Origin: Lingula anatina
Lineage: Eukaryota; Brachiopoda; Lingulata; Lingulida; Lingulidae
DNA length: 45,262 nt
Direction of reading: 5' to 3'
Assembly (NCBI RefSeq): GCF_001039355.2
Contig: NW_019775784.1
Span: 2,000 to 47,261 of the forward strand
This document shows, in pieces, positions 33,144 through 44,188 of the stretch. A model generated the notes under the pieces. That model had not been told where the DNA came from and ran no database searches. It saw only the letters and a program-made list of their open reading frames with translations. Position 1 is the first letter of the stretch, and every line of letters begins with the position of its first letter. Made by a program: the position numbers and the translations under genes.

Positions 33144-33716
33144 GAGGAATACCAGCCCGCTTGGCGCCAGGTGTCGCTAGTGTGAATTCAGTCCTTCCAC
33201 AGTCGCCATGTTGGATATTGTATACGTTGGACTGTGGTACTGGCCTTAAAAAACATGCCTCAGTATTGTTGTGTACCTGAATGCCAAAGTCGGCAAGGTG
33301 GGCATAATTTTCTTGAGGATTCAGGGCTTCATTTGAAGTGAAGGGTTGCCCATGTCAACACACCTTCCATGTTAAAGGGACAGTTACAACTTGACCCAGG
33401 CACAGTAATTAGGCCCCTAAAGATAGACGAGTTGCCTCAAAAAGAATTACACGTAAAAAGGTTAATTGATCTTGGCAAAACTTATAAAGTTTTGGAAAGA
33501 GAGCTCCATAGCAAGAAAGTGCCCCTAAAAAGTATGATTTATCAAAGTGCGTTTTCTTATGTCCGTAATTTCAGAAGAGTTGTCAGTAAATATATATAAG
33601 TGCCGGTAGCCTACTACCCGCATAAGGTTGTGTTATTAAGTAATATCCTTTTTTATTGATGTATTGAGCATGACTGGTAATGTTAATTAAATAATTATTT
33701 TTATTTAAAATCAATA
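33144..33716. other. Unrelated segment between unit 3 and the TRIM pseudogene
   Basis: Sequence with no counterpart elsewhere in the window, joined on the left at 'tagcaat|gagg' and on the right at an 'n' (33717). It resembles the 5' end of a gene: 'cagtcgccatgttgg' then a THAP-like reading frame (separate entry). It may be the remains of an inserted element or of a different contig. Confidence 0.55.
33255..33599 (+). pseudogene. THAP-like protein fragment with one internal stop
   Basis: From ATG 33255 the frame gives MPQYCCVPECQSRQGGHNF..., the start of a THAP zinc finger (Met-x2-x-C-x4-C pattern). It meets TGA at 33339-33341 and continues open in the same frame to 33599 (RVAHVNTPSML... to RRVVSKYI). 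The stop falls after LHLK, where THAP domains usually have a Trp, so TGG to TGA is a simple explanation. The expected C-x2-H half and AVP box are not visible, so the domain is incomplete or spliced. The C-terminal part is not recognised. THAP proteins are DNA-binding and include P-type transposases. Different from the THAP relic in the introns. Confidence 0.5.
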
Positions 33717-33717
33717 N

Positions 33718-35124
33718 GCAGCTGCATAGTGGGGAACACCAACAAGAGCTCCAGGAATTCCAGCGTGTCTTCTGTCCTGAACACAAAGAAGAACCCATTA
33801 GGTATTTCTGTCTCAAGTGCCAGATACCCATTTGCCGTGACTGCAAGGTCCTCACTCATGATGAGCACAAGTGCACATCCCTGGATACTGCCATAGAAAC
33901 AGTGAAGCCTAAACTGGCGTCCATGCTGGAGAAGTTAGTCGACAAGATCAGCGGACAAGAAAACGATTTAACCACCCTGCAGGGTGTGCTTAGGGACTTT
34001 GGTACCAATACCAGCTCTGTGATGAAGGATATTTCAGACCACAGTCGCCACCTTCAGCAACAGATTCAGCAGCAGGAGATAAAGCTTCTTCAAGAAGTTC
34101 AGCAAGTCAGCGAGGCTCATAAGAAAAACATCACCTTGTACATGGAGAGCAGTGAGGTAACCACGTCAACCATGAAGAGCACCTCAGATCTAGTGAGTAG
34201 CATCCTGTCCCGTGGTACTACAACCGAGATCCTCATTCTACAGCAGCAAGTAGAAGACAGGTTACAGGAGCTTCTGCTGCCATATGGTGGAGGTGATATC
34301 CCACAACACCTCAGCCTACAACTACAGACCAACAATGATGTTGATAGAGAAGTGAACAAGGGGACAGGACTTGGAAAGATACAACAAAAAAGACAAATTA
34401 TTCAAGGCATTAATTCACGTGGACCGTTGAATGTGACACGGAAGACACAGTTCAAAAAATAAACCACACATGGTTAGTGAGTTTGATTCAAACTGGAAAC
34501 GCCCGTGCAGTCTGATGACCTGTTCAAAACCTCGGCAGGGATACAGTACCTGGTGGTGGATTATGAAAACAACATAGTGTGCAGATTCAGCTCAGATGGA
34601 CAACTCCTTGTGCAGCAATCCAAGGCTGGTAGCAGGTCAAACAGACCCTGTGGTATAGCAGTAGGCCTACTACCTGATGGTACCATAGTGGTCTCTGAAT
34701 ATGCGAACAATAAACTAATCTTCATGTCACAGGACTAATCAAACCTCACTAAAGAAGTGGATATCAAAGGTCCTGATGGTATACATGTTACCAACTCCAT
34801 TACCATCCTTGTTGCTCAGCCTAAACTTAAACAAGTCAACATTGTCAACATTCTCTCCACTGCTCCACACCTACACTGGTTCTGGACAGAATCATCTCTG
34901 TGGACCACGCGGTGTCTGTGTTGACCAGTATGATAACTTTATGGTTGCTGACTGTAACACCAGCAAAATTCACATCAAGTGATGGTGAGTTTCTCCAGTT
35001 CTTAGCAACTAAAGAGGACAGGCTGCAGCATCCACTTGGTTTAACTATCAACCATGATGATGACTTAGCAGTGTCTCAGAGCGGAGGGAAGGTCACAGTA
35101 TTTAGGTACATGGTTTCAGACTAG
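33718..35124 (+). pseudogene. TRIM-NHL pseudogene (lacks RING and B-box 1; frameshifts and stops)
   Basis: Starts inside the paralogs' exon 2 at QLHSGEHQQELQEF, just before B-box 2 (FCPEHKEEPIRYFCLKC...HDEHKC), and keeps an open coiled coil to about 34440. A 1-bp insertion in the A run then gives TAA at 34460. A 5-bp insertion near 34543 restores the frame for propeller blades (YLVVDYENNIVCRF...), until an in-frame TAA at 34736-34738. A deletion replacing about 132 bp of a blade with TCTC (near 34853) and a 5-bp loss near 34977 shift the frame again. The C-terminal VFRYMVSD is still recognisable. The left truncation coincides with an 'n' at 33717 and could be an assembly effect, but the internal lesions are independent of it. 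Confidence 0.85.
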
Positions 35125-35129
35125 ATGCA

Positions 35130-36619
35130 AATAAATAAACTTGTCCTGAAGAGATTGATCAATTATAAATGAAAATCTGTTCTGTGGTGGCTGTAAATTG
35201 TTTTTGAAAAGAAACAAACGTGCTTTGCATAATCATCGTGCTTTACATAGATACTGAAATCAATTTGTAAATTAAAAATAATTGTTGCCATTAAATCACC
35301 AAATCATAACATATTGAACCGTGCAATTAATAATGTAATGTTGTTGACTGTCCGTCTCTAATGTGTTGATTTGTACTCTAAGTTTTGCAAGTGATAAAAA
35401 CATACATATATTTGATCTTATGTCCAATGCATGCTGTAGTAAATTTAGAAGGAATTCTGTTTTGTTCTAGATAATCAACTTCATTAGTAATGTATCTGAC
35501 ATTTCTACTCAACTACAAACTCTGTTCCCTTCTACTTCAGAAAAACCACAGTTCTCAGACCAAAGAGAGAGAGAGAAACCACCGTTCGGTTCCAACTGAA
35601 AAAGTAATTTTAAAAGTCATTCAATTTTATTGAATTTTTCAGAAGACTATATAATACAAGTGAAGTATAAACAATTCTGTCACGTATGGCAACCATACCA
35701 TGCACTCAAATATATTTCTATAAAAGTGCATGAGGAAATCACCTCCATAGTGACTCATCTAACACTCAAATCTTCACTCTGGCACAATTACATGCAATGA
35801 AAAACTCATTCCATTTTCTGACAACAATGATATACACCCAAACATTACCTTATGAGTGCTACATGAAGAAGTTCGTTTCTAAGTACACATGTACTAGTTT
35901 CACTGCCCTGGAACCATGGAGAATAAAAAATAACTCATCATGTAACCCCCCAAAAAGACAGAACAGACATTACCGTCACAAATGGAAAACTCTCAGCTGC
36001 GGAAGTGTATTACTCAGTTTGAAAATTGTAGTGGTTATTTGTGGTGCAAAGTTATTTCAGAAATGTCTATTTACACTTGAAAACACTATTTATGTAGCCA
36101 AATGTTCACAAGCACAACGAAGCTCTGTTTTTGCTCCAAATTAAGTAGGATAAGTCCATATGACTGAAATTGTCATTTATTAATGACGAAAACTAATAAG
36201 ATACAAAGTTACAAAACTGGGGAGATAATAAACATCCCCCAAACTATATAAGNTAAATACAATTAATTCTCTTAATTGTAGTTATGTTTCAATCGTTTAC
36301 AAAAAACCCTGTTACCTATTGCACCAAGTGCTTGGACAAGAATTACCTCTTTTGTCGGACAATTTTCTAGGGAACATACGTTACGTTTTAGCCATGACGC
36401 AAAAACCCTCGAGTTACAGTTTAAATTATTACTAAGACGTCCTTGTGTCAGCTTTTATTTACCAGGAATGAATCAATACAACATATTTGGAACATGATAC
36501 AAGAAAATAAGAAATGTATCACCAGAAACAACTAAGTACGAAAAACCTAAAAAAAAAAAACAAACTTGCCGCTTGATTACCGATTAGACACTGAATAAAT
36601 TCCCCGCGGGAAGTACGCA
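35130..36619. other. Conserved 3' flank of the pseudogene, non-coding
   Basis: Two AATAAA signals immediately after the stop, then the paralog of 3132-4880 with internal deletions. Includes a 186-bp insertion (separate entry). No gene seen. Confidence 0.55.
36096..36281. mobile_element. Small insertion flanked by TTATGT
   Basis: About 186 bp absent from units 1-3, bracketed by TTATGT at 36090-36095 and 36282-36287; unit 3 has 'ctatatgtttcagtcg' there. It contains an 'n' at 36253. No TIRs or coding. Could be a SINE or MITE fragment, or a contig-join artefact. Confidence 0.45.
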
Positions 36620-36985
36620 GCAAGCATTCAGGTTGGCGGGCCATATTTGATCCGCGGATTTGTAAGTCCGCTCTCAGAGCGCAACAAGGTAATCTGCAGA
36701 CTAACAGATCTGCGGAATAAATATGGCCGACTCACCTAAAAGTAATGACGCTAATCCCCTAAGGGTCTCCCTGTAGGTCTACTGCCTCCACACGGGCCGT
36801 CGCTGCCTACCAATTAAACTTCAGAGCCGAGATTTAATCTGTTTAAGGGCACTTGTGGAGGCGGAGAGACCATTGGGGAATTAAGCGGCTTGCTCTTAAA
36901 TGGGGTCGGCCATATTTAGTAGGCGGATAAGTTAGTCCACTGATGATCTGTTTTGAATGCGCTGTTAGTTGCAAATTTTAACAGC
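36620..36985. repeat. Imperfect inverted repeat around GGCCATATTT (unit after the pseudogene)
   Basis: Same layout as 4880-5225 and 19965-20320, with the right arm at about 36900-36970. Confidence 0.5.
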
Positions 36986-37095
36986 ATTTTTAGAGTACCT
37001 TTCATACACACTTTCATTTGATAGGATCATACTGCATGCGGCGATACAGAAAGAAAAATAATTACTTGTAGCCCCCCCCCCCCCCTTTTCCATGT

Positions 37096-37175
37096 CGTCA
37101 GAAAATGAAAAAACGGCCGTTTTTCATTTCCGTTTGATAGAAATGTCCAACATGTAATGGAAAACGAAACTCAAT
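37096..37175. mobile_element. Hairpin-rich TIR element, left fragment
   Basis: Begins with the same CGTCAGAAAATG left TIR as 20436 but is cut after about 80 bp and joined to the remnant of the 144-bp inverted-repeat segment. Confidence 0.6.
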
Positions 37176-37280
37176 ATGGATCAAGTCCTGGGGGGAGCTG
37201 ATTTGGGACACCTGAAGGCCAAATTCAGAGACGAAGGGGTAATTATAAGGATTGTAGCCAGGCACTAACAACTTTTTGTT
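37176..37280. mobile_element. Right half of the 20-bp inverted-repeat element
   Basis: 'atggatcaagtcctgggg' to 'aacaactttttgtt' corresponds to 21055-21159; the left repeat is missing. Confidence 0.5.
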
Positions 37281-37474
37281 GACGGTGAACCGGGAACCAG
37301 CCTCGGATGCGTTAGTTCCTTTTCCCACCGTTTGTTATGAGACGACCCATGGTATTGCGTCATCTCGCGCAAAGCATGTCGGTATCTCAAAACGATAACT
37401 CGACATGCAAAATGATAAAACGACTTTGTAAAAAAACCTTTCTCTCAAAATGATGAAAGTGACGATCTCAAAAT

Positions 37475-38249
37475 GATGTTAGCACCTCGCAAAAAATAAA
37501 ATTTCTTGTCAAAATGATGAAAGTGACGATCTCAAAAAGATGTTAGCACCTCGCTAAATTTTTTTCTGATCAAAATGATACTTTCATCTTTTTCGTACAA
37601 ACGGCTTTCCATAAATATTCGGTAAAATTGTATTGAAATACAGATGATAGCATTTGAAATTTGAAACGTGAATTTTGTGTATTTCTTCAATTTAACTAGA
37701 CTTGACATAAGTTTGCCCTTGGTTCTTGGAAGCATTGTGTGCTTTTCATTTTAGTCGCATGTAGTATTTTGACATCTTCATTTATTCCGTAAGATACACA
37801 AATGTGTAAAGCGACCGTTGATTTCCAGTAATGCAAATGAACCACGCCTAATAGTTTCTTATACGATAAAAAAATCAAGTCACCATGCCAAGTCTTAAAC
37901 CAAATTCATCTCATGTTAAAATTGCACCTTTTGGTCGTAAATTGTCTTATTTGTCTGTCTCTCCAGTTCATAAAGGTCCGCTAAATAACGTAGTGCTGGG
38001 CGCGTTTTGCATAACCATCACTCTTACTTCTATGTAGTACAGATGTATACATGTAGCTACGAGCGCATTTGCACACTTACATGTATTAAATGAGACTGCT
38101 AATGTATATTTATAGCCAGAAACAAAGAAGAAAAATCTGTCCGTATATCATTTTTTCGGTAAATATGAAACATATCCTTTGGTATTTCTCTAAGTTACTG
38201 TGTTCTATTTGATAATATATAGTCATGTCAGACAGTCTCCTGATTCGCT
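37475..38249. other. Conserved downstream DNA, no gene seen
   Basis: Paralog of 5745-6519. The 603-bp MITE is absent at 'gtgtatttcttcaatt' (about 37676). Confidence 0.55.
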
Positions 38250-38465
38250 ATTTGGCAGTGCCATGGAAGTTTTGGACATCACTGGGACGATGCAGGGGGA
38301 AAGATCAAGACGACACTGATTCCAGCAAGACAAGGTCACCCCCAACACATCAAATGACTCCTTAGCCTGACTGAGAGAGCGATTTCAGGAGAAACTGATC
38401 ACCAGAAAATGTGACATTGAGTGGGCACTGCATTCACCGGACTTGAGCCCCCGCAGATCAGGGAA
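38250..38465 (+). pseudogene. Relic of Tc1/mariner-type transposase, unit 4 flank
   Basis: Same truncated arrangement as 22670-22885 (FQQDKVTPNTSNDSL, then CDIEWALHSPDLSP), with the same GCAGATCAGGG deletion junction. The deletion therefore predates duplication of these two units. Confidence 0.75.
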
Positions 38466-38970
38466 GTAGCGAAGGAGGAATGTGTTTGAGTTGACAATTT
38501 TTTCGCGACGTTTTTATGAAAAGTGACTAAGATAACTGAAAAATCCGGCAAATTTCTTGAAATTTAATGGACCTTTGTAGGATTTAATAAAATTTAAGAG
38601 TTCTTTTTTTATCTTTCTTTTTTTTCTCTTTTCTTTCTTTTTTTTAATTTTTTTATTTTATTTTATTTTATTTTTTTTTTATTGCTCACCAAATGTGCGC
38701 GTTTCTGATAAAATCAAGGCTAAAAAGAGAACCCCGGAATTCAGCATTAAAAGTTTTAAAAAACCCTAGAACGGGAAACAGTATACAGATCGCTTTTAAA
38801 ATCCCGTTAACAAATGTCTTCATCTACCGATGAACCTAAAAACAAATAAAACGCTTTTCATAATACTACAATATTCTTACTTAATATTGGAGTACCTATA
38901 CCTACCGAATTATTCTTTTGATGTTTTCCCTATGAAACCTGGCTCTAATATACAAAATTGCAATGGATTG
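38466..38970. other. Non-coding spacer with CT/T-rich tract
   Basis: Polypyrimidine and TTTTA-repeat tract at about 38603-38681; otherwise shared with units 1 and 2. No gene seen. Confidence 0.6.
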
Positions 38971-39220
38971 CAGAGGCGGATTTAGGGGGTCAAGGGGTCC
39001 TGACCCCCCCCCCCCCCCCCTTCGCTTTCTGAAAAAAAAACCCACACCAATGGTCCGCTCTTGAAATCAGAATTTTGACTGGCTGAATCAGTTCTTAACC
39101 GAACCAAATGGCACTGTTCGCACTCAGCGGGCCCCAAACCCCACGCCAAGGAGGGGGGGGGGGTCGACTTCGCATCCGCGGACCCCCCTTTAAGTTACAT
39201 GTATCCTGGATCCGCCCCTG
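38971..39220. mobile_element. hAT-like MITE, unit 4 copy
   Basis: Orthologous copy of 7298-7538 with the same GATTG flanks. Confidence 0.7.
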
Positions 39221-39411
39221 GATTGTTTTATAAAGTGGCGTGTAGGGTAGGCAGCTCTCGTTTTAAGGCGATTCCATCATAATCTTTCATTTTTAATTTC
39301 GTCACAGCGACTGTATGTGCCTCTTGAAATTCAAAAAAAAATCTTAACCGATTTAATATTTGATCGGATTTTTATTATGCTACTCAAGTGTAGGATTAGG
39401 ATAAACAGACA

Positions 39412-39845
39412 GGTATGGTAAGCTCTAAAAAAGGTGCAAATTCCCTTAGAAAACTAATTTCACCCGGGTAAACTGCATTTTTCCTGGAACTAATTATACC
39501 AGTCCATTTTTGTTCTAAATCATCAATCCAAACTACCCAAGAGCACTTTCACTATTAGTTTCTTACGATGTCTTAGGATACTATGATCAGAATTCAACGG
39601 AAGTAGGCCTAAACGGATTCAAGTTCAGTCCGAATGCGGTGTCAAAAGAGGAAAACTGACTTCCCACGCCTGTGAAAAAAAAAAGAAAGGAAAAGCGAGA
39701 TAGAGATGAGCAAAGAGTATTGTTTTCATTTGGTGGTTAATCAGCTAGCTGGACCAAGCTGAAAAGACCTAAAATACACACACGAGAGACATGTTTACTT
39801 GTACTTCAAACTTACTCTCAGTCACCTTGCGAGCTCTGCAGTATA
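39412..39845. repeat. Block R, copy upstream of gene 4 exon 1
   Basis: Bracketed by AGGATAAACAGACA at 39398-39411 and 39846-39859. Confidence 0.8.
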
Positions 39846-39859
39846 AGGATAAACAGACA

Positions 39860-39961
39860 ATGTTTTTAGATTTCTCGAAGATGTTTAGAAACTAGCTAGA
39901 TCGAACAGAAAAAGGAGAATCCACTAATCAATGACACATGTGACGCACTGCTCATTTTGAA
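39860..39961 (+). promoter_or_regulatory. Conserved proximal 5' flank of gene 4
   Basis: Nearly identical to 10645-10744. Probable 5' UTR/core promoter by position. Confidence 0.4.
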
Positions 39962-40133
39962 ATGGCGACAGCTTCAATCGGAGATGAAGACGGAAGTTTG
40001 AGGGCAAAAATTCGAGAAAATTTCACCAACTGCTCCATCTGCCTCAAAGATTTTGAAGATCCAACGATTCTCCCCTGTCTCCACACCTACTGTAAACGAT
40101 GTCTGGCCAGCTACATCCCCGAAAATATACCAG
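39962..40133 (+). CDS. TRIM-NHL gene 4, exon 1 only (rest beyond the window)
   Basis: 57 codons plus one base to the donor CCAG|GTATGC. MATASIGDEDGS... with RING ligands C24, C27, C39, H41, C44 and C47 all present. Its intron runs to the window edge and still contains the TA-flanked element at 44667. By comparison with gene 2, exon 2 should begin roughly 3 kb beyond the right end. Whether that exon is intact cannot be seen. Confidence 0.85.
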
Positions 40134-40263
40134 GTATGCGTTGTCACAAAAGTTTAACCAGGAAGAATACAGTGTAGTTTCATGTTTGATAAGAAACATG
40201 GGGGTCCGCCATGTAGATAAACGTTTTAATAAATATTCGTCCCGATAGATACGTCTCTATTAA

Positions 40264-40600
40264 AGGGATAATAACTCTTCGTATGAGTTCTATATTTCAC
40301 AATAAAAGCATTGTGAATAACTCATAGAAATATAATATATTCTGATTTACCACAAAAACAGCAGTTATAGCTATTATTCTGATATCTGAGCTTGTCTTCA
40401 GACTACGTGACCTCTACTGATTGCTATACTCTATTAAAATCTCTTAAGAGATTTTAACAAAAAAACAAACTTTTTAGAAAAAAACCAGGGAATATCTTTG
40501 AATGTAAAAATGGATTCATTAACCATTGGTAAGTATGGGAAAATTGTTGTTTACTCCAGGAAAATTCATTTTTTGGCCAAAACGAAGAGTTATTATCCCT
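40264..40600. mobile_element. 337-bp MITE with perfect 18-bp TIRs and TTAA duplication
   Basis: Left AGGGATAATAACTCTTCG (40264-40281); right is its exact complement (40583-40600). TTAA at 40260-40263 and 40601-40604. Gene 3 shows the site without it (ctctaTTAAtcttt, 24686). It has an internal palindrome near aaaatctcttaagagatttt (about 40436-40455) and no coding capacity. piggyBac- or Kolobok-type by TTAA target. Confidence 0.9.
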
Positions 40601-40604
40601 TTAA

Positions 40605-42773
40605 CCTTATTCATCTTTTCCGGAAATGGAAATTGCAAAGTGGAAAAGGGAGTCCTTGCTATGTTGAAACACTCACAGTGGTGCTAAAAACCATGGCTGG
40701 GTTTACGTGCTTTTTGTCCCGCTGCTACAGTAACAGTAAGCGAGATCGACACATGAGGTTTAATAAGTTCCCTACAAACCCGTTAGAATGAAAAATATGT
40801 TAGAAAGGAAGGAAAATATAGCAGGTTTGATCAACAGCAGGACACCGCGTTTGCGCCGAACATTTCGAAGGGGGGAAGAAAAACTATAATATTAGGAGAT
40901 CAACGGTGCCTAAATAAAAAATAGAAATGCTTAGTTAATCAACGGATATAACGAACTATCGGCAAATAGAACTCAGGGGTAAACAATTCGAGAAAAAAAA
41001 CATTATAAAGATCTGAAGAAAAAATTGATTAATAGGGGCCTAAAAAGAAAGAAAAGACTTTAAGCATGAGTTTATGGAAAAAGAAACTAAAAGCTGTGAA
41101 GTTTTACACGGGGATTCTACTTACAAAAAATTCAAGAACTTTCACGACTTCTTGTGTAAAAACAAAGAGAGGGTTTGAGAAGTTTTGTGTGTAATATCCT
41201 TTTTTTGTGTGAGTTTTATTGATAAGTGATAATTTTAAATTTAGTATCACAGGTTTTAGTCTCTTATAACCCTTAGTTGGGTGGGTTTTATTTTTTTTAA
41301 CGTGAGACGTTAATAAAATTATTATTATTATCATTATGTATCCAGTGCCGTATCACTGATTTGTACAAACGGGGCTCATTTTATCAAGATCAACAGAGAC
41401 ATACGAAGAAGAAAGTACATCGGTTCGTTGTTAAACGCGTTATCGGCAAAATAAAAAAGTTATTTATTTCTGAACTCAATGACAAGATAATTGGAAAATT
41501 CAATGGACATATATTGTTATTTACAAAAAATGCAGAAAAGCCTTTCTGTAAGCTACACGTGCATAATACATGTATGGTAAAGACAAAATGGATAATAAAA
41601 ATAATCTAACGACGTATTTGTAAAGTAATACAAATATGCTTAGTATTAAAGTAGGCCTACGGATTTTTGATGTCTTAGATTCGTTGAAAAGTATGAAATT
41701 TATGGAATACACTTTATTTGAATGATTTTATTGTCTATGATTGAAAACAATGAAAATACGCATGAAAACATTTAAAAATCAAATAATTTGGCCTCTTGCT
41801 ATAATTTTTGTTTTGGTCTGACGGTTTTGTTTCAGTTTGACAAAATTTTCATACTTGTCAGACCGAAAGTCCGACATTTTTTACCTGTCGTAAATTTTGT
41901 ACATATACTAGTGTAAGACACGGTAAACTGTGTAATTATCGTTTGGGAAGGAGTCGAAAATTCCTGTCTTACCTAGTTAACACTTAAAATTAGAAGCTTT
42001 TAATTACAGAGGAAAGATCGTAGTCGTGGCCGCCCCCCTTACCGAACAATTGAACAAGTAACACCTGATGCCTTATCAGGTACCAAATGATTTAATCAGT
42101 TCACCGACGAACAATCTGCATGTCAGTTTTACCTGTATACACAGTCGGTAGAGCAATGCAGGGAATCTTTTCATTTTATTATTTCAAAAATCTCTTAAGA
42201 CATCCTTCAAACAAGACATAAAAATCGTAATGAATTGAAACTGCCGGTACATGTACACATGATAGTAATTGTGATATCGCCACAGCAAGACGTAGGCCTA
42301 CGCACCTGTCCACACTCTAGAAAGCTGTGTACGAGTCTACTGGCCATTTTGATTTTATAAAAAAAAATATAACGTGTCTCTTTCGAATATTTTTATTATC
42401 GGAAGCATTTAAAAGAACTCTGAAGCTATAGTTCGTCATCACTATTGAAAGTGCAGCCAAGGTTCGGACGCTTAGGTGAAGTCTAGTTGTACAGCGCATC
42501 GTATTTTAACTTGAGAAATAAAACATTTAGTTGCTCGATTCTCCGTACAAATAGTTGTTTTCTTGCCTACAGTTGACGCATTTCTGTGCTTCAGCCACCT
42601 TTTTTAGTTTGACACAAAGCAGTGCTTTGTGACACAATCCTTTTTATATGCGCACCTTGTACATCACCTACACCTAGTATTGCCATGCTGGAAACAGCAG
42701 AGGACTACAATGACCCCTGTGGCGCGCGGTTCCTGTCACGCGCACTTCTTGTTTCAGCGAAAGATGAAAAGGG
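40605..42773. mobile_element. TTAA-flanked element with decayed THAP domain, gene 4 copy
   Basis: Counterpart of 24690-26830. Left end CCTTATTCATCTTTTCCGG; right end complement CCCTTTTCATCTTTCGCTG; right TTAA at 42774-42777. The 337-bp MITE landed exactly in its left TTAA. An 82-codon frame at 41361-41609 (MYKRGSFYQDQQRH...) is not recognised and is frameshifted in gene 3. Confidence 0.7.
40693..40917 (+). pseudogene. THAP-domain relic (better preserved copy)
   Basis: ATG 40693 gives MAGFTCFLSRCYSNSKRDRH then MRFNKFPTNPLE and a stop. In the same frame further on come RVCAEHFEGGKKNYN and RRSTVPK. This matches THAP zinc-finger layout: C-x4-C near the N-terminus, F-x-x-FP, then C-x2-H-F and a terminal (A)VP box. 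The middle segment contains stops in this frame (40789 and after) and is open in the others, so frameshifts have broken it. Probably the N-terminus of a former transposase rather than a host gene. Confidence 0.65.
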
Positions 42774-43034
42774 TTAATACATACACTTCTCAATAGATTT
42801 ACGTCTCGTTAAATTTACGTTCCGATAGATCCACCAACAGATTCCTATAAACCCGCGTGTCTTTAGATCCAGTTACCGCTAGAGCCATCTGATGGCATCG
42901 TAATCGGCTAAAAAATGCCGATATCAACTTGAGATACAGGTATGAGGCTTTCGAGTGATATTCTGACTGCGAGTATAGACCCACTTAGTGATCTGACTTA
43001 ATTACAGCCCGATATTTATTACTTATTATTCATT

Positions 43035-43476
43035 AGGTATGGTAAGCTCTAAAAAAAGGAGCAAATTCCCTTAGAAAACTAATTTCACCCGGGTAAACTG
43101 CATTTTTCCTGGAACTAATTATACCAGTCCATTTTTGTTCTAAATCTTCAATCCGAACTATCCAAGAGCACTTTTACTATTAGTTTGAGTGTCTTACGAT
43201 GTCTTAAGATACTATGATCAGAATTCAACAGAAGTGGGCCTAAACGGATTCGAGTTCAGTCCGAATGCGGTGTCAAAAGAGGAAAACTGACTTCCCACGC
43301 CTGTGAAAAAAAAAAAAAAAGAAAGGAAAAGCGAGAGAGAGATGAGCAAAGAGAATTGTTTTCATTTGGTGGTTAATCAGGTAGCTGGACCAAGCTGAAA
43401 AGACCTAAAATACACACACGAGAGACATGTTTACTTGTACATCAAATTTACTCTCAGTCACCTTGCGAGCTCTGCA
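43035..43476. repeat. Block R, intronic copy in gene 4
   Basis: Direct-repeat partner of 39412-39845, inside the foldback-like element. Confidence 0.8.
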
Positions 43477-43790
43477 ACTTTGAGAACAACGCAGTAATAT
43501 GGTCGGTAAAACAACCCAAAGTATGCAGGCATAAACCCAACGCCTGTATTGAGGTTTTTTTATATAGATATAAATTTACGCCTATTTTCGTTTGTTTATT
43601 TGGGTATAATTGTCAACCATACAGTAATGGTTTCTATCAAGTATACAAAACAGTTATCAAGCAGAATCATTCATGCAAATGCCCACATAAATCACACACA
43701 GTATAAAACGAAACAAAATAAGAAGGGTTTACTTGTAAAACTCTTAACGTTATTTCATCAACTTTTGCAGAGTTCTTAATTGACGGGGGT

Positions 43791-43791
<1 letters not shown>

Positions 43792-43833
<42 letters not shown>
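43792..43833. repeat. (GT)n microsatellite
   Basis: About 21 GT units; orthologous to 27845-27882. Confidence 0.95.
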
Positions 43834-43835
<2 letters not shown>

Positions 43836-44021
43836 CTAGGATTAATCGCTATGAAAAGAAAATATAATCTTAGGTTCCTGTCAAAAGCCTTCGTAATCAA
43901 CTCTAAATGAATGTAACATAAAAAATAACAAAACATCTGGTGAAATCATAAATTTCTATTAGATAATGCATTAGTAATGTAAATTACCCAAGTATTGCGT
44001 AAAAACGATCTTGTAGAATAA

Positions 44022-44188
44022 CAGGGGCGTAACCAGACATTTTAAAATTGAACGCACAGACTTTCAAAATCCCCAGGTACGATTACATTCCGTGAAAAAT
44101 ACACTGAATTTATGGAGAATAATAGCATGGTTGGCCCAAAAAAATTGTATGCACAGTGCATCCGTGCGTATGCCTGGTTACGCCCCTG
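44022..44188. mobile_element. 167-bp MITE, CAGGGGCGTAACCAG...CTGGTTACGCCCCTG
   Basis: Perfect 15-bp inverted ends, flanked by AATAA (44017-44021, 44189-44193). Gene 3 has the empty site 'gtagaataataaatt' (about 28061). CAGGGG ends suggest a hAT-type MITE with a short (5-bp) duplication. Present only in gene 4, so a late insertion. Confidence 0.85.

Noticed and set aside
41361-41609. 82-codon plus-strand frame in the THAP-bearing element
   Set aside because: Frameshifted in the otherwise near-identical gene 3 copy and rich in Lys/Ile as expected from AT-rich DNA; not called a gene.
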